Source: CAYPKW01 sp964411425 (GTDB lineage Bacteria; Pseudomonadota; Alphaproteobacteria; Dongiales; Dongiaceae). Taken from it: a stretch of DNA of 7,398 nucleotides. Made by a program: the position numbers and the translations under genes. The notes beneath the pieces are model-generated. The model ran no database searches. It had not been told where the DNA came from and saw only the letters and a program-made list of their open reading frames with translations. Shown piece after piece: positions 1 to 5,998 of the stretch (position 1 is the first letter of the stretch; each line of letters begins with the position of its first letter). The DNA is taken from contig CAYPKW010000105.1 in the NCBI GenBank assembly GCA_964411425.1, positions 1 to 7,398 of the forward strand, given 5' to 3'.

Positions 1-54
1 GAGTCTCGATTGACTTTAGTCCATAGGCGGCGCGGCATCGCTCAAAAATGAATC

Positions 55-74
55 GTCTTTCGCACGCCAAAGAC
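55..74. repeat. Short inverted repeat upstream of the first gene
   Basis: GTCTTT (55-60) and AAAGAC (69-74) are perfect inverted arms around an 8-base spacer, ending 31 bases before the ATG at 106. It could be an operator half-site pair or a weak hairpin in the 5' leader. Six-base arms can occur by chance, so this is only a candidate. Confidence 0.25.
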
Positions 75-95
75 CGACACAACCGCGGCTAGCTC

Positions 96-132
96 GGAGG
101 CGGTCATGACGATTTTGGGCGCTTTTTTTTGA
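96..132 (+). promoter_or_regulatory. Strong Shine-Dalgarno with ATG and 8-codon reading frame ending in TGA
   Basis: GGAGG at 96-100 sits 5 bases before an ATG at 106-108, the best translation start signal in this part of the window. The frame reads MTILGAFF and stops at TGA (130-132), directly after a run of eight T (123-130). It is the same frame as the gene that follows at 133, so the stop lies in what would otherwise be the front of its signal peptide. It is either a nonsense mutation, a sequencing error, or a mini-ORF that delivers ribosomes to the TTG at 133 by reinitiation. Gaining or losing one T would not repair the frame. Confidence 0.6.
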
Positions 133-759
133 TTGGCGATCGGATCGACAATCCTTGCTCCGATTGTCGCGACAAGCGCATCGGCGCAAGACTGGGAACT
201 GTTTCACCAATTTACGAGGGTCGACGGATTTCTCAGCGATCGGAAGCCCGAGCCGGGCGACTACTTTAATTGGGAAATTTACGACAACCGCACGGCTAAG
301 TACTATTCGGTGTTTCCGATTGATATACAATATGCGGGAGTAGCCGAACTACTCATGGTCGATGTCTATAGCCGCGATTTCCAGCCGATTATTACCGTGC
401 AGGACGAAAATTCCGAAATTATTCATCGCGGCAACAACATGCCGGCACAACATGACCAAGCCGCCAATGCCAAACTTTATCATGCGCGTATGGAATACAT
501 TTTGGACGAGACCCGCTCGGAAGAGGGTAGCCATGCCGAGCTGCTGATTACGACCTGGGACACGAGCCAGGGTAGCTATGCCATGGAATGGTCGCTATGG
601 CGGCCCCGCGGCACCGCCGCGGCGCCTGACCCGGCGCCCAACACAGGCAACCTAAGCGACTGCAACTGCCAGGATCCCGCGACCGGCCGCCGGTTCGAGG
701 AACCTATTTGGGAATATGGCAAATGCGATCCCGCGAACGCGATACAGTGGTGCAATTGA
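133..759 (+). CDS. Secreted protein of unknown function, possible PPC-like beta domain, cysteine-rich tail
   Basis: I do not recognise a named family. Read from a TTG at 133 the protein has 208 residues. It starts with a short hydrophobic signal segment ending ATSASA, with likely cleavage before QDW at residue 19. Residues about 55-155 alternate polar and hydrophobic positions with a GSYAMEW ending. This resembles bacterial pre-peptidase C-terminal (PPC) beta-sandwich domains, but that is inference by eye. A proline/alanine linker (about 160-170) leads to a tail with four cysteines (177, 179, 198, 207) that could form two disulfides in the periplasm or outside the cell. The TTG has no ribosome binding site and the signal lacks a basic N-region. 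The strong start at 106 is in frame but separated by a TGA, so the gene may be a recent pseudogene. Base composition is clearly more A+T-rich than in the metabolic genes to the right. Confidence 0.7.
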   Translation: MAIGSTILAPIVATSASAQDWELFHQFTRVDGFLSDRKPEPGDYFNWEIYDNRTAKYYSVFPIDIQYAGVAELLMVDVYSRDFQPIITVQDENSEIIHRGNNMPAQHDQAANAKLYHARMEYILDETRSEEGSHAELLITTWDTSQGSYAMEWSLWRPRGTAAAPDPAPNTGNLSDCNCQDPATGRRFEEPIWEYGKCDPANAIQWCN

Positions 760-907
760 ACTCGTAGGCGCGGCGTCGCGCGGGGTCCCTCGACGTAAGA
801 GGCGGCGCCCTTCCGTGGAATCCTTCTGCTCCCTCCCACGCAATGGTTGTTTCGAATGCGATTCCCCTGTACATGATCCGACTTCGCCGGCGACGGGACG
901 GATGATC

Positions 908-954
908 GGTTTTTCCGGATGGAACAGTCTGAAACGGGCATCCGGAAAAAAACC
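908..954. repeat. 14-base-arm inverted repeat between two convergent genes
   Basis: The left arm (908-921) contains CCGGATG preceded by five T, and the right arm (939-954) contains CATCCGG followed by seven A. The seven GC-containing pairs plus five T-A pairs and outer GG/CC form a long hairpin with a 17-base loop. It lies between the ends of the genes at 133-759 and 997-2277. The T tract is before the stem and the A tract after it on both strands, the reverse of an intrinsic terminator. A protein-binding or mobile-element end is equally possible. Confidence 0.6.
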
Positions 955-996
955 ACTCTGATAATGCGCCGTGTCGGCGACAGCGAGGAGTAAATC

Positions 997-2277
997 CTAA
1001 TCGCCCTGGCCGAGCAGACCACTGCCGCCGACGGCGCCATTATCCAAAGGCAGCGGGACGACAGGCGCGGGGCTGTTCGAGGAATTATACGCCGGGGCGG
1101 CATTGTTCATTGGCGCGGGCGCAGCCGCCGCCTGCCCGATAAGTCGCTGCATGACCGCGTCGGGGTTCTCACCGCGCGCCAGCGCCGATTCGAATTCCTT
1201 CAGCAACCCAAGTAATTCTTCCTCGCTCATATTAGCCGCTGCCGCGCGCAGGGCTTCGGCCTGGGCACGGGCGCGCAGGCAAAGCTGCGTCGCCGCCGCC
1301 GTATAATCCCCGGCGTCAAACGAAGGCATGAGCTCCTGCGAGCCATCGCCGCGCCACGAATAACACATGGAATCCGGCAGCGGCTGCCCACGCGCGGATG
1401 CGGCGGCAATCATCATGACCTGCGTCATGTCCGCCCGGTCACCGTCGGCGATCCAGTCCAAGACGGAGGCATCGCCGGTTGACGTCGCATAAAGCGCCGT
1501 GAAGAGATCGAAGCCGGGATCGTTGCCCAGGCGTTCGTGAATCAGCTGTGGGTTACGGGTTTCGATCGCGATCAAGGCGATGCAATGCTGCGAGTTATTC
1601 GCGCGCGCGCAGGAATCCGGCTCCTTCCATTCAACCGCGACCGTTGAAAAACAGAGCTCCTGATTTTCCGGGCTGACCGTACGACAGCGATCCATGAGGC
1701 CCTCGGCGGCAAGCCGATGACATTGATAGGTCGGATCATAGGCGCAAATCGCCTCATCGGCATGCGTCACGGCCGCGGCAGTGAGGCATCTTGCGCGCTC
1801 CTCCCCCTGCCAATAGGCGAAACAGTCGCGCAATGCCGAGGCGCCTTCCGTCGTGGCGATGTCGCTGAGATCCGCCGGATTGAGTTCCGGTATGATGGGA
1901 TGGCTCGCCGGCGGCACGGGCAGGGTTTGCGGCTGCGACTGATCAGATGGCGGGCGGATTTCAGCCGGCGCCAGATGCGCGACGACACCGGAGATGCAGC
2001 AGGCGTTCGCGACCGGCGACCCCACGGCCCCCTTCAGCCAGCACGCCGCCGGATTGCCATTCGCCGGGCGCACATAAGTAAACGCCGCGCACCCAGCGTC
2101 ATTCCTGCAGGCTCGCGCGCAAATTTCCGGATCCGGGCTATCGAGAATGAAGGAATTTATGTCAGAGCCAGGACGATCCACGCCGTCTTCATAAGACTGT
2201 ATGTATTCCTGACCAAGTGCACTCTCCGCGAACGTGAACGCGATCATACAAAAAATCACGGCAATAAGACGTTTCAT
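997..2277 (-). CDS. Exported PAN/Apple-domain protein with cysteine-pair repeats
   Basis: This 426-residue protein begins with a clear Sec signal (MKRLIAVIFC, hydrophobic to about residue 20, likely cleavage near ALG-QEY). Residues about 31-97 match a PAN/Apple domain of the bacterial PAN_4 kind: DRPGSDI, cysteines 53, 57, 63, 79 and 93/94, the AFTYV core and CWLKG. PAN domains bind proteins or carbohydrates outside the cytoplasm. After a proline-rich linker (about 107-134), residues 150-240 hold four cysteine pairs (152/164, 178/186, 198/209, 223/232) at roughly 20-26-residue spacing with recurring AAAV or VAVE helices, a disulfide-stapled helical repeat. Residues about 270-380 are mainly helical, and the tail is low-complexity Ala/Pro/Asn/Gly. 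The start is supported by AGAGGA seven bases before ATG. It converges on the gene at 133-759. The specific function is unknown. Confidence 0.88.
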   Translation of the reverse strand: MKRLIAVIFCMIAFTFAESALGQEYIQSYEDGVDRPGSDINSFILDSPDPEICARACRNDAGCAAFTYVRPANGNPAACWLKGAVGSPVANACCISGVVAHLAPAEIRPPSDQSQPQTLPVPPASHPIIPELNPADLSDIATTEGASALRDCFAYWQGEERARCLTAAAVTHADEAICAYDPTYQCHRLAAEGLMDRCRTVSPENQELCFSTVAVEWKEPDSCARANNSQHCIALIAIETRNPQLIHERLGNDPGFDLFTALYATSTGDASVLDWIADGDRADMTQVMMIAAASARGQPLPDSMCYSWRGDGSQELMPSFDAGDYTAAATQLCLRARAQAEALRAAAANMSEEELLGLLKEFESALARGENPDAVMQRLIGQAAAAPAPMNNAAPAYNSSNSPAPVVPLPLDNGAVGGSGLLGQGD

Positions 2278-2519
2278 GACGCATTCCTCTGGCGCTTCAA
2301 GTGCTTGCTTAGAGTAGTTTGGCCCAACGTATCGCTATCAGCGTGCGTTTTCTTGGTCAACCCCCATCCAGGAGTCCGGCAGGGGATTGTCCCGATGCCC
2401 GTTGAAATTGGTGAGGCAGGCGCCGAAGGGTGAAGGCTACGCTGTCAGGCTTTGGCGAGCAACAGCCTGATTGCTGGGCACCGCTTGCTACCGAAATACC
2501 CGGCCGCTTCAGTGAGGGA

Positions 2520-3374
2520 TTATTGCTCCGGCGTTGACAAAGGATTCCACGCCACCCGGTCCGAAAATCGGGGTCCGGCCTCCTCCACGACCTTGCGATA
2601 GAGATGCCAGCTCGAATGTCCGAGCACCGGCAGCGCGACCGCAAGGCCGACGAAAAAGGGCAGGGCGCCGATCAGCAAGGCGCCGGCGACGACGACGCCC
2701 CACGTCGCCATCGTAATCGGGTTCGCGACAACCGCTCTTATCGACGTCATGACCGCCGTCGTGACGCCGACGTCGCGGTCCACAAGCATCGGAAAGGACA
2801 CCACGCTGAGGGCCAGCACCACGACGGCGAAGAGGAAGCCGGCGCCGCTGCCTACGATGATGAGCGCCCAGCCGGACGGGGTGGCGAAGACCTGGCGGGC
2901 GAACTCCGCGATCGACTCCGGCACCGCGCCGCCGAAGTATCTCGCGTAAATGGCCTGCGCCGCGAACAGCCACGCGAAATAGACCCCCATCAGCACGAGG
3001 CCGAGCGCGGCGATGGCGCGCAGCGACGGGAATCGGAGCACGTCGAAGGCATGGCTCCGAGAGATATCGAGACCCTTCTCGCGGCGCCGGCTCAGCTCGT
3101 ACATGCCGGTCGCAACCAACGGGCCGATCAGGGTGTATCCGGCCAAGAGCGGGAAGACCAGCGGCAACACCTCGTATCCGGCGGCGGCCCTGGCGCCGAT
3201 GAGAGTGACGATCGGGTAAATCAGGCAAAGGTAGAACAAGTGGGTCGGCATCGCGTTGAAGTCGGCGAAGCCCCTGGACAAGGCGTCTCTCAAGTCCGCC
3301 ACGCCGATCTTGCGGACGGCCGGATGAGCGTGCCTATACGCGCCCGCGTCTGCAATCGGCCTTTCATTCGTCAT
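2520..3374 (-). CDS. DUF2189-family integral membrane protein
   Basis: The 284-residue protein matches the DUF2189 (COG5473) membrane family, whose function is not established. About six hydrophobic helices are visible at roughly 43-63, 69-92, 118-143, 168-193, 219-237 and 238-253. Family-like features are the DLRDALSRGFADF segment before the first helix, MYELSRRREKG after the second, the SFPMLVDRDVG segment (193-203) and the WHLYRKVV end after the last helix. The start at 3374 is preferred because AGGAGG lies seven bases upstream. The frame stays open 40 codons further, but those residues are Arg/Ala-rich and not membrane-protein-like. It lies 242 bases upstream of the PAN-domain gene on the same strand, too far to assume one operon. 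The family is sometimes loosely labelled as cytochrome oxidase-related, which nothing seen here supports. Confidence 0.88.
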   Translation of the reverse strand: MTNERPIADAGAYRHAHPAVRKIGVADLRDALSRGFADFNAMPTHLFYLCLIYPIVTLIGARAAAGYEVLPLVFPLLAGYTLIGPLVATGMYELSRRREKGLDISRSHAFDVLRFPSLRAIAALGLVLMGVYFAWLFAAQAIYARYFGGAVPESIAEFARQVFATPSGWALIIVGSGAGFLFAVVVLALSVVSFPMLVDRDVGVTTAVMTSIRAVVANPITMATWGVVVAGALLIGALPFFVGLAVALPVLGHSSWHLYRKVVEEAGPRFSDRVAWNPLSTPEQ

Positions 3375-3502
3375 GGTCGTGCCTCCTGAACCGCTGGTCC
3401 GCAAGGGTAACGCCAGTATCATACTCTTGTCGGCGGCGGCGCAAGACTGGGCGCGGCCGTGGGGGACCCGCGAAGCCCGCGCGTCGGCCTTCAACTGACG
3501 TC

Positions 3503-3631
3503 GTCCCGAGCCTTGTCCCGAGCGCAGCGAGGGACCTAGACTCAGTCGCCGGGTTAAATGTCATGCCGAGCGCGAGCGAGGCATCTCGACTCGATCGGCA
3601 GGGGGTCCTTCGCTGCGCTCAGGGCGACGCT
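3503..3631. repeat. REP-like palindromic repeat cluster, three copies
   Basis: Copy A (3515-3535) has arms GTCCC and GGGAC around GAGCGCAGCGA. Copy B (3563-3584) has arms ATGCC and GGCAT around GAGCGCGAGCGA. Copy C, near 3605-3625 and inverted, has the same core with arms close to GCCCT and AGGAC. An extra half copy, GTCCCGAG, is at 3503-3510. The core stays constant while the arms change together and keep pairing, which marks a hairpin-forming dispersed repeat. Short elements of this type scattered between genes are common in GC-rich proteobacterial genomes and resemble REP sequences. Confidence 0.65.
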
Positions 3632-3805
3632 GCCGCGTCCGCGCTCTTGCTTTTATGGGATCGCCGTCCTACAATGATCTTGCTTGCGATTACCGCTATT
3701 TGACATTGTGAATCGATCGGCAATAGGCCCCGACGCTGGCGGCCGTCGCGGGCCTGCGTGGCGCCCGCGTCTCCGCCGTCCCGCTTGGCGAATTCTATCC
3801 TATTT

Positions 3806-3824
3806 GCGACATGTCATATGTCGC
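3806..3824. promoter_or_regulatory. 19-base near-palindrome, operator-like
   Basis: GCGACAT (3806-3812) and ATGTCGC (3818-3824) are perfect arms. Centred on C3815, eight of nine base pairs match. The size and symmetry fit a site for a dimeric regulator, or a small hairpin. It lies over 400 bases upstream of the DUF2189 start and about 130 bases beyond the sulfhydrylase stop, so no target gene is obvious. Confidence 0.35.
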
Positions 3825-3902
3825 TCGCCCGCTGCGTATGGGGTCGATCGGCGTTTTTTCTTCTCTCTCGCTGGAGAACGCCCAGCGGGCCGCTCGCCGC
3901 CG

Positions 3903-3938
3903 CCTCCCCCTCCCGGCGAAGCAGCCGGGAAGGGGAGG
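3903..3938 (-). terminator. Strong GC-rich hairpin after the sulfhydrylase gene
   Basis: Arms 3903-3917 and 3924-3938 pair at 14 of 15 positions (the single mismatch is C3910 with A3931) around a six-base loop. The hairpin starts 19 bases after the stop codon of the minus-strand sulfhydrylase, where a transcript end is expected. No T tract follows it on the minus strand, so it would be a U-less terminator or a 3'-end stabilising hairpin rather than a textbook intrinsic terminator. Confidence 0.5.
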
Positions 3939-3957
3939 ACAGCCGCGAGGGGTCGCC

Positions 3958-5271
3958 TTACGCGGCCTTGGCCGGGGCCGCCGCGGCGGCCAACGCCTGG
4001 TCGAGGTCGGCGAGGATGTCCTCGATGTGCTCGATGCCGACCGAGAGCCGCACGTAGCCCTCGGACACGCCAGTGGCGATTTGGTCCTCCGGCGAAAGTT
4101 GCGAGTGTGTGGTCGTGGCCGGGTGGATGGCGAGGCTTCGCGAATCGCCGATGTTGGCGACGTGGTAAAAGAGCTCGAGCCCGTCGATGAAGCGGCGCCC
4201 CGCCTCCTTGCCGCCCTTCAATTCGAATCCGACCAGCCCGCCGTAGCCGCCCTTCAGGTAGTAATCCGCCCGGCGCCTCTGCTCGCCCTCGAAGAAGCCG
4301 GGGTAGATCACCCTCGTTACTTGCGGGTGGCGTTTCAGGTACTCGGCCACCGCCGCTGTGTTGCGGCAATGCTCACGGATCCGCAACGGCAGCGTCTCCA
4401 GCCCCTGGATGAACAGGAACGCGTTGAAGGGGCTCAACGCCGCCCCCAGATCGCGCAGCAGCACCACCCGCGCCCTTATGATGTAGGCGATCGGCCCCAG
4501 CGGCTTCACCGCTTCCGTCCACACCGCGCCGTGATAGCTGGGGTCGGGCTGGTTCAGCGTCGGGAAGCGCTCGGCGTGCCTCTCCCAGTCGAAGTTGCCG
4601 CCGTCGACGATGACGCCGCCGATCGAGTTGCCGTGGCCGCCGATGTACTTGGTGGTCGAGTGCACGACCACCGCCGCGCCGTGTTGCAAGGGCTTGCACA
4701 GGACCGGCGCCGCCGTGTTGTCCATGACCAGCGGCACCCCCAGCTTGCGCCCGATCTCCGCCACCTCCTTGATCGGGAACACGGTGAGCTTCGGGTTGGG
4801 CAGCGTCTCGGCATAGTAGGCGCGGGTCTTGGCGTCGGTGGCGCGGCGGAAGTTGTCGGGGTCCGCGGGATCGACGAACCGCGTCTCGATGCCCTGGTCC
4901 TTGAGCGTGTTGGCGAACAGGTTCCAGGTGCCGCCGTAGAGGTCGGTCGAGCTCACCACGTTGTCGCCGGCGCGCGCCACGTTCTGCAGCGCGAACGCCG
5001 ACGCCGCCTGGCCGGAGCCGAGCGCCAACGCGGCCACGCCCCCCTCCAACGCCGCCACGCGCTCCTCCAGCACGGCGTTCGTGGGGTTCATGATGCGGGT
5101 GTAGATGTTGCCCAGCGCCTTCAACGCGAACAGGTCGGCGGCGTGCTGCGTGCTGCCGAACTGGTAGGACGTGGTCTGGAAGATCGGCACCGCGACCGCC
5201 CCGGTGCCGGGATCGCTGCGATGGCCGGCGTGCAGGACCAACGTTTCGGGATGCTTGCTCTTGATGGCCAT
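3958..5271 (-). CDS. metY: O-acetylhomoserine sulfhydrylase (O-acetylhomoserine aminocarboxypropyltransferase)
   Basis: A PLP enzyme of the Cys/Met metabolism family that makes homocysteine from O-acetylhomoserine and sulfide in the cytoplasm, the direct-sulfhydrylation route to methionine. The 437 residues fit the usual length. Visible motifs are ETLVLHAG near the N-terminus, YTRIMNPT (57-64, cofactor phosphate contacts from the neighbouring subunit), GSGQAA (85-90), the stacking Tyr112 in DLYGGT, Asp184 in MDNT, the Schiff-base Lys208 in HSTTKYIGGHG, and NIGDSRSLAIHPATTTHSQL (373-392) followed by VRLSVGIEHIEDI (407-419). NIGDS and the long insert around 225-255 favour O-acetylhomoserine sulfhydrylase over cystathionine gamma-synthase or lyase. 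The start has GGAG eight bases upstream. It lies 16 bases after the OsmC gene and so shares its SAM-II-controlled transcript. The C-terminal tail is Ala-rich. Confidence 0.95.
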   Translation of the reverse strand: MAIKSKHPETLVLHAGHRSDPGTGAVAVPIFQTTSYQFGSTQHAADLFALKALGNIYTRIMNPTNAVLEERVAALEGGVAALALGSGQAASAFALQNVARAGDNVVSSTDLYGGTWNLFANTLKDQGIETRFVDPADPDNFRRATDAKTRAYYAETLPNPKLTVFPIKEVAEIGRKLGVPLVMDNTAAPVLCKPLQHGAAVVVHSTTKYIGGHGNSIGGVIVDGGNFDWERHAERFPTLNQPDPSYHGAVWTEAVKPLGPIAYIIRARVVLLRDLGAALSPFNAFLFIQGLETLPLRIREHCRNTAAVAEYLKRHPQVTRVIYPGFFEGEQRRRADYYLKGGYGGLVGFELKGGKEAGRRFIDGLELFYHVANIGDSRSLAIHPATTTHSQLSPEDQIATGVSEGYVRLSVGIEHIEDILADLDQALAAAAAPAKAA

Positions 5272-5287
5272 GTCACGTTCTCCCGGA

Positions 5288-5815
5288 TTATTCGGCCGCC
5301 CGGCGGGCAGCCGGGGCGGGTGCGAGTTCGATCGTAACGGGCGTCGGGTTGCTCAGGATGTCGAGCACCGGGCAGTGCCGGTCCACCTCGGCCTTGAGGC
5401 GCTGGATCTCCTCCGGGGCGGCCGGGCTGTCGATCGCCACCGTGCCGCGCACGCCCCGGAAGCCCGGGCGTACCTTCTCGTCGACGGCGAAGAAACCGCA
5501 CAGGTCGATATCGCCTTCAAGCTTCACCGCGACGCTCGTCACCGGAATCCCGAGCTTGTCGGCATAGAGCCGGTAGGTAATCTCCTGGCAGGTGGCGAGC
5601 GCCGCCAGCACCAGCTCCGCCGGGTTGGGGCCGCGGTCGGTGCCGGCCAGCGCCGGCGGCTCGTCCACGGTAATCCGGAAGTCGCGGATCGCGACCTCGC
5701 TTCTCAAGCCCTCGACCTGGCGGCTGCTCGCCTCGAACGTGGCGACCCTCTGCTCGGGCTGCTCGCGCAGCACCTGCTGGACGCCCGAGAACACTTCCTT
5801 GAAATTGCTGGCCAT
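5288..5815 (-). CDS. OsmC/Ohr-family protein, first gene of the sulfhydrylase operon
   Basis: The 175-residue protein has the OsmC fold signature. The first active-site cysteine, Cys76, is at the start of the central helix (LAALATCQEITYRLYA), and the second, Cys148, is in the DRHCPVLDIL segment. The TDRGPNPAELVLAAL lead-in is typical of the family. An extra cysteine, Cys106, lies in DIDLCGFF. OsmC/Ohr proteins use the two cysteines to reduce organic or inorganic hydroperoxides, and some relatives act on reactive sulfur species. Length is slightly above the usual 140-150 residues because of an N-terminal extension and an Ala/Arg-rich end. The start has AGGAGG eight bases upstream, and part of that site lies inside a predicted hairpin. 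The 16-base gap to the sulfhydrylase gene and the shared riboswitch leader make them one operon. The actual substrate cannot be read from sequence. Confidence 0.92.
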   Translation of the reverse strand: MASNFKEVFSGVQQVLREQPEQRVATFEASSRQVEGLRSEVAIRDFRITVDEPPALAGTDRGPNPAELVLAALATCQEITYRLYADKLGIPVTSVAVKLEGDIDLCGFFAVDEKVRPGFRGVRGTVAIDSPAAPEEIQRLKAEVDRHCPVLDILSNPTPVTIELAPAPAARRAAE

Positions 5816-5817
5816 CG

Positions 5818-5856
5818 CATGGCCCTCCTTCGTTGGTTGACGCCGACGGGGCCACG
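5818..5856 (-). promoter_or_regulatory. Hairpin overlapping the OsmC ribosome binding site
   Basis: On the minus strand CGTGGCCC (5856 to 5849) can pair with GGGCCATG (5825 to 5818): seven Watson-Crick pairs and one G-U. The 3' arm includes the last two G of the Shine-Dalgarno GGAGG (5828 to 5824) and reaches to two bases before the ATG at 5815. Forming the stem should reduce ribosome access. It begins 11 bases after the second aptamer, the place for a translational expression platform. The pairing is seen; its control by SAM is inferred. Confidence 0.5.
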
Positions 5857-5867
5857 AGAGTCCGTGA

Positions 5868-5918
5868 CGCTTTAGCGTTTGGTGACGCGGCGCAAGCTGC
5901 CCCTCAAATTCCCGCGGG
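5868..5918 (-). promoter_or_regulatory. Second SAM-II-type riboswitch aptamer
   Basis: On the minus strand stem P1 forms between CGCGG (5916-5912) and CCGCG (5890-5886). The loop carries AATTTGAG then CAGCTTGCG (5899-5891), and the 3' side ends with CCAAACGCTAAAGCG (to 5868). These are the conserved SAM-II elements in order. GCUU of the loop and AAGC of the 3' strand can make the pseudoknot. The core shares ATTTGAG, CAGCTTGCG and GCTAAAGCG with the upstream aptamer but has a different P1 sequence, so the stem is kept by compensating changes. No T tract follows, which points to translational control. ACGC/GCGT around TAAA (5878-5867) could form a competing local hairpin. A SAM-V relative is possible but less likely. 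Confidence 0.8.
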
Positions 5919-5955
5919 TCCGTCGGTGGACCAGACCTAGACCTCCGACACGATT

Positions 5956-5986
5956 AAAAAAACCGCCGCAGCATACGCTGGGCGGT
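5956..5986 (-). terminator. Intrinsic terminator in the riboswitch leader
   Basis: On the minus strand ACCGCC-CAGC (5986-5977), loop GTAT and GCTG-C-GGCGGT (5972-5962) form a ten-pair stem with one bulged C. The seven-T tract 5962-5956 follows (its first T closes the stem). It begins 12 bases after the first aptamer and 140 bases before the OsmC start, so it can stop the operon transcript early. Terminator-arm bases CGCCC can pair with GGGCG in the aptamer P1 strand, and GCTGC with GCAGC (6010-6006) of the aptamer 3' strand. Either pairing could be an antiterminator when SAM is absent. Confidence 0.85.
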
Positions 5987-5998
5987 CTCCTTGCCCGT

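Larger units (their letters stand above)
3375..3957. other. 583-base gene-free interval
   Basis: I see no convincing gene between the DUF2189 start and the sulfhydrylase stop. The interval holds three short palindromic repeats (3503-3631), a TTGACA box on the plus strand at 3700-3705 with only a weak AATAGG 16 bases later, a 19-base near-palindrome (3806-3824), a pyrimidine run starting with six T (3853-3858), and a strong hairpin next to the sulfhydrylase end. TCGATCGGC occurs three times (3591, 3713, 3844). Reading frames here are arginine- and proline-rich, as expected from GC-rich noncoding DNA. Confidence 0.6.

Noticed and set aside
123..130. Programmed slippage on the eight-T run to bypass the TGA of the first gene
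   Set aside because: The frame before and after the run is already the same, so a one-base slip would lose the downstream frame rather than restore it.
130..132. TGA reassigned to tryptophan in this genome
   Set aside because: The same gene ends in TGA at 757-759 with no sensible extension, other genes use TGG for Trp, and high GC argues against such recoding.
1717..2433. A 238-codon plus-strand frame across the start of the PAN-domain gene
   Set aside because: Arg-rich and low in recognisable features. The minus-strand frame has a signal peptide, a PAN domain and a good ribosome binding site.
2445..2470. TCAGGCT/AGCCTGA inverted repeat 50 bases after the DUF2189 stop as a terminator
   Set aside because: Seven-pair stem with a 12-base loop and no T tract on the minus strand. 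Too weak to call. I see nothing else clear in 2278-2519.
2604..3389. A 261-codon plus-strand frame opposite the DUF2189 gene
   Set aside because: The translation is dominated by Arg, Asp, His and Gln, typical of an antisense reading of a membrane protein gene.
3375..3494. A 40-codon upstream extension of the DUF2189 protein
   Set aside because: The ATG at 3374 has AGGAGG at ideal distance, and the extension is Arg/Ala-rich without similarity to the family.
3811..5337. A 508-codon open frame on the plus strand opposite metY
   Set aside because: Its translation is rich in Arg, Gly, Val and His and has no family features. It is the antisense shadow of the clearly identified sulfhydrylase in GC-rich DNA.
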